DNA of 64,000 nucleotides, from the NCBI GenBank assembly GCA_907165065.1, contig OU015529.1, positions 6,869,054-6,933,053 of the forward strand. Reading direction: 5' to 3'. Of this stretch, positions 57,852 through 64,000 are shown in pieces. The stretch comes from Caprimulgus europaeus (lineage: Eukaryota; Chordata; Aves; Caprimulgiformes; Caprimulgidae). Numbering within the stretch: position 1 is the stretch's first letter; each line of letters starts with the position of its first letter. The translations under genes and the position numbers were made by a program. The notes under the pieces are model-generated. The model saw only the letters and a list, made by a program, of their open reading frames with translations, did no database searches and had not been told where the DNA came from.

Positions 57852-60800
57852 AAATCCCGATAAGCAGTTGCGTGAGGCATCAGCCACTTGTGAATCTGAA
57901 GCGCTGTTTTACAACATAAATTCTCTTCTGTCTGTATAAGACAGATGCTCGTGTCAGCATGATTCTGATTTTCCTGGCAACAGGGTAGATCGATTCAGCA
58001 GGTCAAGCAAAGAAAGAGGAATAAAAACGACCCATTACTTTCACTAATGCTCTTCCCCCATCTGTATTTTCATTGATTAAATCCATGTGAAGCAAATCAA
58101 ATTAACATGCACCTTATTGTAAGTGGAGCATAGACAGTACCTTTTCTTTTTTCTTCCTTTTTTTTTTAATTGCACCAGTCACATTTCTTTCTACAGCCAG
58201 GCAGAAAAGATTTGCAATAGCAGGACTTGCAGACTGACTACAACATAGGAAATAAATGAGAAATGCAGGTAATGAATAATACCTTGGGTATTACAATAAA
58301 ATGGCTATAATAAATGCTTTTTGTACCCAATTAGGTTAGAACTTTGAAAGTTATTGTACATAGCAGGTGGCACTGCTCTGTACAGTCTTCTCCATCCTCT
58401 CTCCTATCGCTTCAGAAAATGTTCAGCCTCCAGAAGCTGTGCCATGTTGTGGTTAGTTTCTCTGTAATGCCAAGTTCTATATAGCAGCAGTTGTGTCTGT
58501 AAGTACCGGAAGATTTTTCTCTGATTAAATAATTCTTAAGGGAAAAATTGCTTCCTGGAAACCAGAGCCTGAGCATAGAGATGAGGTTCCTAAGGAGTAT
58601 CTGCCCTGCTTATTGTTTGACCAGTTCTGTGCAAGGACTGATGCTCGCTTGTAAACAGAGCCAATTATGCTCAGGTTATAAGTGCATTTCACATCCCTGC
58701 CCAGCCTCCCACTAATGGTCATCACAAGGACAACACCAGCATCAGAACATGGCTGATGCTGAAAGACACAGTTATGCCTTTTCTTACAGACAATGTTTTT
58801 AATGCTACAAGCAACCTTTCTCTTCAAAGGAAAAATGAACACACGTGTCTCAGTTCCTGTTTTGCGAAGCAGCACTCGCTCAGCTTCTGCTGGTTGCAAT
58901 GGGATATCAGTGTGTTTGGCACATCTTGGCATCAGGCTGTTCAGTGGGGAGGGATTTACCTTCCTGGGGGACTCCACGGTGACCCCGACTGTGTTTGCTG
59001 CTTAACTTTTAAGCAAGTGCCCAAATGAAGAGGGCAGATGTTGAACATCTTAATTTAAGTTGCACTTGGAAACCAGCATGTGAACCTGAGGGCTCTACTG
59101 CTCCTCTTCTGTCTAATGTCTATATGTACCTCTATGCAGGCAAGTGGTAGGCACGGGGTCATCTGCAGTATCGCCCTGTGGGACTCAGCATGCTGCTGTT
59201 GTCCTGTATACTTTGTGAAGGTTTATTTAATTCTTGAAAGGGTAAGTAGATTTATCAAAAGAGTTAGAACAAATCTGGATGGTGTTATAAATCCCATGCA
59301 GCTACTTAGTGTTCACGAACATTGCAGATCTGAAGCACTTCACGTTCCTGGCAACCAAAGGCACGGTTACACAGTCCCTTCAGAAACAGGGGCACCAGTC
59401 AAACAGAGTGTTGTGCTGCTGCCAGAGTGGTTATTTCAACTAAGCTGGATGACTTTGTGTTGAAGTGGACTGGGAGCAGTCACATAACTTAAAATGTGGC
59501 TGAGTGCAGGGAGCGGAAAGCTGAGCTGTGCTACCAGACTGCTGAGATTCTGCAATAACGTGTTTGTCTTAGTTACACATCTATATGGAGAGCAGCAATT
59601 CTGACTTGATGTTTATCAGCAAGAACAATGGAGTGGCTTTTCTTAATGATTCTTACTGTATTTAACAAAATAAAACTTGCTTCCAATAAACCTGAGTCAA
59701 TGTGGTGCACTAGGACACGGCATGAGGTGCTTTCACTAACACAATGCCCTACTTTGAAAAACAAAATCAAGACAATCAGTCCTCACCGCATCTCTCGTTT
59801 CTACTACCGTTTTTTAAGCCCAAACATACTCTCTGATCCATGAGAAGGGTCTGCTTCAGCACAGGCCTCAGATGGATGACCCCTTTCATGGATGTGGCTC
59901 CCTGTGGGTTGCCAGAGCAAGTGCCACTGCACAGACCTGCTTGCCTTAAAGTCCATCAGTCGGTCTTTGCAAAACCCACTGCAGCATTTGGAATCTTACC
60001 TCATCACTTCTTCATAGCCCTTGGTATCTACATTTTTGTGTCACCTGGAACACCTGGGTCACAAAACCAACAGAAATTTAAAAAACTATTAGAAAGAGGT
60101 AGGTTTATTTATATCCATTTTCTCTTGTGATGACACAGTCCTTTAAATTCAAGGTGTGTCCACACCTGATTTAATGGAGCAATCAGGTTCCCTGTGAGTG
60201 AGGGAGAAAGAAACAGGAAACTGGCGCTGAAATACTCAAGCATGGACCCAAAGACAGGGTGGCAGGGAAGGAACACAGGTCTTTTTTCCTGGCCTAAAGA
60301 TCCTGATTCAGTGCTTGCTGGGAGAAAAGGGAAAAATTAGTCAAAATCATATGCAGAAGCAGCCAATTTTGGAAGGAGAAAAAAAAAAAAGGAGAGGCTA
60401 CCAAAACACAGTTAAACTCTGAAAAATGTGTTTTCTAAGGTGTTTAATGTGTTTGGTTGTTCTGCTTTTAAATAAAACATCTTCATCTGAAGTCATTCAG
60501 GCAAGGCTCAGAAAAAAACCCTTTTTGAGTGCCGAACATCAGGATACAGCAGGGCTGGCAGCCATCTTTCTTTTATGGGCAAAGAGAGGTTTGTAAATGA
60601 GACGCCAACACCGTGCGAGACCCAAATGCATCAGTGCAATAAGAATAGGAAAGCAGCACGGCAGAGTGCGATATTCTGAGCCACTCTAAGGGATGAGTCA
60701 TCAGCAGGGTGGGCTCACACAGCTCCAGCCAGAAACACGGCAACAACACACCCAGTTTTATCCTGCCACCAGAGAAAAAACATTTGGCCTCCATACAGCC

Positions 60801-62494
60801 TGCTTGAAATGTCAGGATAAGACCCCAGTGAGCCAGATGTCAAAAAGGCTTTTGCCTCTACTTATCAACTGGGAACATAGCCTAACAGCAGCTATCTCCT
60901 AAATCCATGGTATAATACGCAATGAATGCAGTAAAGCTTGTTCATTATTAGCTCTAAGCTGGACTGTGTTTGGAATTGCTTCTGAAACTTATTCCTACAA
61001 ACAGGCAGATTCAGCTCCTGGTGAGGCTCTGTATCAGCAGGTGGGAGCACACAGGCCTGCGAGAAAGGGTTTGCAGGCAGCTGTAACCTTGTACAGAATC
61101 CCTTTGCGAAAGGACAGAGGCTGCCATCTACCAACAGCCGTGGGGTGATGCATCGTGTTGTCTAAACCAAACTTTTTGCTTTGGTTTAGATAAAAATGTT
61201 TATGATTCTGTTGTTTCTTTCCATTTTAAAACCTTTTTTTTTTTTCAGTTATCTATTTCCTCAAGGAGAGGACAAATGATTGTTACAGCATTTAAGCACA
61301 TGGAATTAAATAACCTTCCAGAAGATGAGCAGATTTTATTTTTTAAACAAACACACATTCACATCGCACCCCGTACTCTGCACAGAATCTGCCACTCGGT
61401 GACCCACAGCAGCAGATCTGATTTGGGATTTGTTTACCCCTTTCATCAGTTTTAGAGAGAAACAGCTACTTTTTCACTAATACTTTATTGTGTGGATGAT
61501 GATCTTTCAAAGGGCTCTTTAAAATCTCTCACAATACAATAATGGTAACAACACACAAGTATTAACTAGCACTTTTTATCAACAGATCTCAAAGCGTTTT
61601 TTTCACCAGAAAGGCATATTTAATTATTCCTAGATGGCAAAAAAGAAGCATAAAGTGAGAGCAGGCAGGTAAGTATCCTGACCAAAAAGAAATTTACAGT
61701 TCCTATTATCTGTTCAAGTGCCTTATCCACTGCTCAGCACCTTGTAACAATACAAAGTTCTCCCTAAAGCCTGCTGAAATCCCCAGGGAGTCTTCCCCCA
61801 ACTTCAGATGTTGCAATTTGAATCAGGGTTGAAGACTCTAATCCTTCACACACGAACATGTCTGTGCACTGCTGAGCTCGCGCTGCACCAGTATGAACCA
61901 GCACTCCCTCACTGCAGGATTAGATGTGAGATGGGGGCCTGTCTGGCCAGGTAAAGGCCTGTGGGAGACAGCAAAGAGATAACCAACAAGATTTGGACAA
62001 AGATGTGCACATGGTACTCCTCAAGAGATTTATTTTGAACTTTGGATGGCAAGAAGAACCAGGTTTAGCAGCTGCTCTGGCCAGAGCAAGAGCCAGAGCT
62101 GAGGATAAAAGAACAACTCTTTTGCCAGGTGTGCTTTGGCAGTGGTAAAGTTCATCGTCAAATTTTAGGGATGCCCAGTAAAAAGCAAAATTGAAAATAA
62201 ACCCCCTGTTAAATAGCAATAGTTCAAGCTCTTGCCCAGAAGTCTGAGAAGCTGAATTATGCTGCCCTCATAACAAAGCATGAGCAATATTTCCTCACCT
62301 GCAAGCCAAGTGTTTAAACAAAGAGTTTTAAACAAATATAACTTTCCGTGGAGGGGGGAAGGACATCGTTTTAGAATACATTAACTTAGAAATGGTGAAT
62401 AATCATCTGTGGGTGAGACAACCATCCTCAGGAAATCCTAGCAATAGCCCTTTTCTCGCTGCCACAATACAGCTCCCACAGCTGAGGGAGAGGA

Positions 62495-62616
62495 ACCGCT
62501 GTGGCCCAGCCGTCACCCGGTGCACAGTTTGCTGCCTGGCTGCGGGGACTCGGCTGGGCGAGCACGTCGCGCGGTGCGAGGGGATGTGCCAGTCTGGCAC
62601 AGGCGTGAACGCAGAC
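62495..62616. promoter_or_regulatory. Isolated CpG-rich patch upstream of GRK5
   Basis: About a dozen CpGs are packed into 120 bases (including ACGTCGCGCGG) in an otherwise CpG-poor flank, 5.8 kb upstream of the start codon. It could be a distal regulatory element or a small orphan CpG island. No TATA box or convincing exon accompanies it. Confidence 0.3.
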
Positions 62617-63470
62617 GTGCTGTTCTGCACTGCTGTCCAGGGACTTGGCCCAGGTACCCGCTCAAGTGCTATTTTTCACTGATGGTCACTGCTCTGCAGG
62701 TGTCCCAGCTTCAGCTCTGCTCCTCACTTGCTCCACTGGCAGCATCCCTCAGCAGTGGCACGAAGACATCCCTAACCTCTACTGCGGACACATCTCTTAA
62801 CAACTGCTCCTTCCCACCCCATCTCCCAGGGCTGCAGGCTACAGCACAGCTCACCCACACTGGATCTGACATATTTTCCAATACACAAATCCTTTACTCA
62901 CTTCCCCTTTTAGGCTTTGAGGGATTTTTAAGCAAGAATGCCCCTAATTTTCAGGCAACAGACATGCAAATAAGCTGAGTAGCTCAGCCAGCTGCACCCC
63001 CCTGGCTCAGCCACTGACCCTCCCAGCAGAGTCCCCATCCAGCTGGCACTTTCAAGCAGCCCTGGTTCCTCAGCAAGAGTCAAAACTGAACTTGGCTCTC
63101 ACACACCTTCAGGTTTCCCTTAACTAATAAGAAGCAAGGGGTATGGATGGCTCCTTAACACAGAACCTGCCAGTTCACTGACCCAGCACTGTGCTTTTAC
63201 ACACCTGTGCACACATGCTCAAACACACACACAGAGCTTCTTAGAGGTTGAACCTGAAGGGAACAGCTTCAAAATGAAAAGCAATAGTGATGTCTATTTG
63301 CATTCAAGGAAATCAGGGGATGCATGAAGCAGTTAGGCTATTAGTGGGTGGACCCCATACTGGGTTATCTGTATCCTTTAGTTCCCACTCTCTCTTCCCC
63401 CTCATCTTACCATGGCTACAGTAACAGTTTGCCTCCTGCACCCTTGTGGAGAACACCTCCATCCTTATCA

Positions 63471-63979
63471 ACTGCGTCCAGTTCTGGGGCCCCCAACACA
63501 AGAAAGACATGGACCAGTTAGAACGAGTCCAGAGGAGGCCACAAGGGTGATCCAAGGGCTGGAGCACCTCTGCTGTGAGGACAGGCTGGGAGAGTTGGGG
63601 CTGTTCAGCCTGGAGAAGAGAAGGCTCTGGGGAGATCTTATAGTGACCTTCCAGTACCTGAAGGGGCTGCAGGAAGCTGGGGAGGGACTTTTTATAAGGG
63701 CAGTTCATGATTGAATAAGGGGAAATGGCTTTGAGCTGAAAGAGGGTAGGTTTAGATTAGATATTGAGAAGAAATTCTTCACTGTGAGGGTGGTCAGACA
63801 CTGGAACAGGTTGCCTAAGGAAGCTGTGGCTGCTCCTCCCTGGAAGTGTTCAAGGCCAGGTTGGATGAGGCTTTGAGCAACCTGGTCTAGTGGAAGGTGT
63901 CCCTGCTGCTGGCAGGGGGGCTGGAACTGGATGAGCTTTAAGGTCCCTTCCAACCCAAACCATTGTATGATTTTATGAT
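63471..63979 (+). mobile_element. CR1 LINE, 3' portion (about 509 bp)
   Basis: This is the longest young-type copy here. It starts in the ORF2 end (GCGTCCAGTTCTGGGGCCCC, then CAAGAAAGACATGG and GAACGAGTCCAGAGGAGGCC) and runs through the 3' UTR to the terminal ATTGTATGATTTTATGA. The 5' end is truncated. It lies outside the transcribed part of GRK5. Confidence 0.98.
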
Positions 63980-64000
63980 CTCCTTTTGGGCAGCTCCATC

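Larger units (their letters stand above)
57741..63470. other. Upstream intergenic sequence, 57741-63470
   Basis: This lies upstream of GRK5 in its direction of transcription. No gene was recognised. It starts with a long T tract, and a CpG-rich patch lies at 62495-62616. Open frames of 127-152 codons occur (for example 59080-59463 plus with a leucine-rich start, 58525-58977 minus, 62520-62978 plus), but none shows a domain, splice context or family resemblance. A neighbouring upstream gene is not reached. Confidence 0.5.

Noticed and set aside
57027-57863. 278-codon plus-strand open frame
   Set aside because: It is a Pro/Ala/Arg/Gly-rich high-GC artefact ending in a Phe run from the poly-T tract, with no domain.
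59080-59463. 127-codon plus frame with a leucine-rich, signal-peptide-like start
   Set aside because: No family resemblance, no splice or promoter context, and ordinary intergenic composition. Hydrophobic starts of this kind arise by chance.
63313-63953. Open frames of 82-131 codons at the right edge
   Set aside because: They are translations of the CR1 copy on both strands. Near-identical peptides recur at 17.7, 33.6 and 36.6 kb for the same reason.
1-64000. tRNA, rRNA, CRISPR arrays and operon-type features
   Set aside because: No B-box-like tRNA signature, rRNA segment or regularly spaced repeat array was seen. The sequence is vertebrate, so prokaryotic features are not expected.

Overview
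The window is vertebrate nuclear DNA, almost certainly from a bird. The main evidence is nine 5'-truncated CR1 LINE copies of avian type, several ending in the diagnostic ATTCTATG-type 3' repeats, plus one much older amniote-type CR1. No bacterial, viral or organelle gene was found, and coding density is extremely low.

One real coding segment could be recognised: a 52-base first coding exon on the minus strand at 56693-56744. It encodes MELENIVANTVLLKARE and is followed by a strong splice donor. This is the invariant N-terminus of the GRK4/5/6 family of G-protein-coupled receptor kinases and is identical to GRK5 and GRK6. No second exon appears in the remaining 56.7 kb downstream, so the first intron is longer than 56 kb. 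That fits GRK5, a large gene, much better than the compact GRK6.

Layout: 1-56692 is intron 1 of the gene, read right to left. It holds eight avian CR1 copies, one degraded ancient CR1, several short tandem duplications and A-rich or G/T-rich low-complexity tracts. It also holds three patches that look regulatory rather than coding: a CRE plus G-quadruplex at 7.4 kb, a CpG-rich TATA/AP-1 patch at 13.0-13.45 kb, and a CpG-rich GATA-motif cluster at 31.4-31.9 kb. A CTCF-like site lies at 33.4 kb. A 2-kb CpG island (about 55687-57740) surrounds exon 1. Upstream of the start codon lie NRF1-like and ZNF143-like sites and short upstream ORFs. From 57741 to the right edge is upstream intergenic DNA with a long T tract, one CpG-rich patch (62.5 kb) and a CR1 copy.

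Most long open frames in the CpG island are high-GC artefacts, and those elsewhere show no recognisable protein. I found no convincing new biological system. The most interesting signals are the promoter architecture with a sense-strand G-quadruplex 16 nt into intron 1, the promoter-like patch at 13 kb, the GATA cluster, and the closely spaced inverted CR1 pairs within one long intron.
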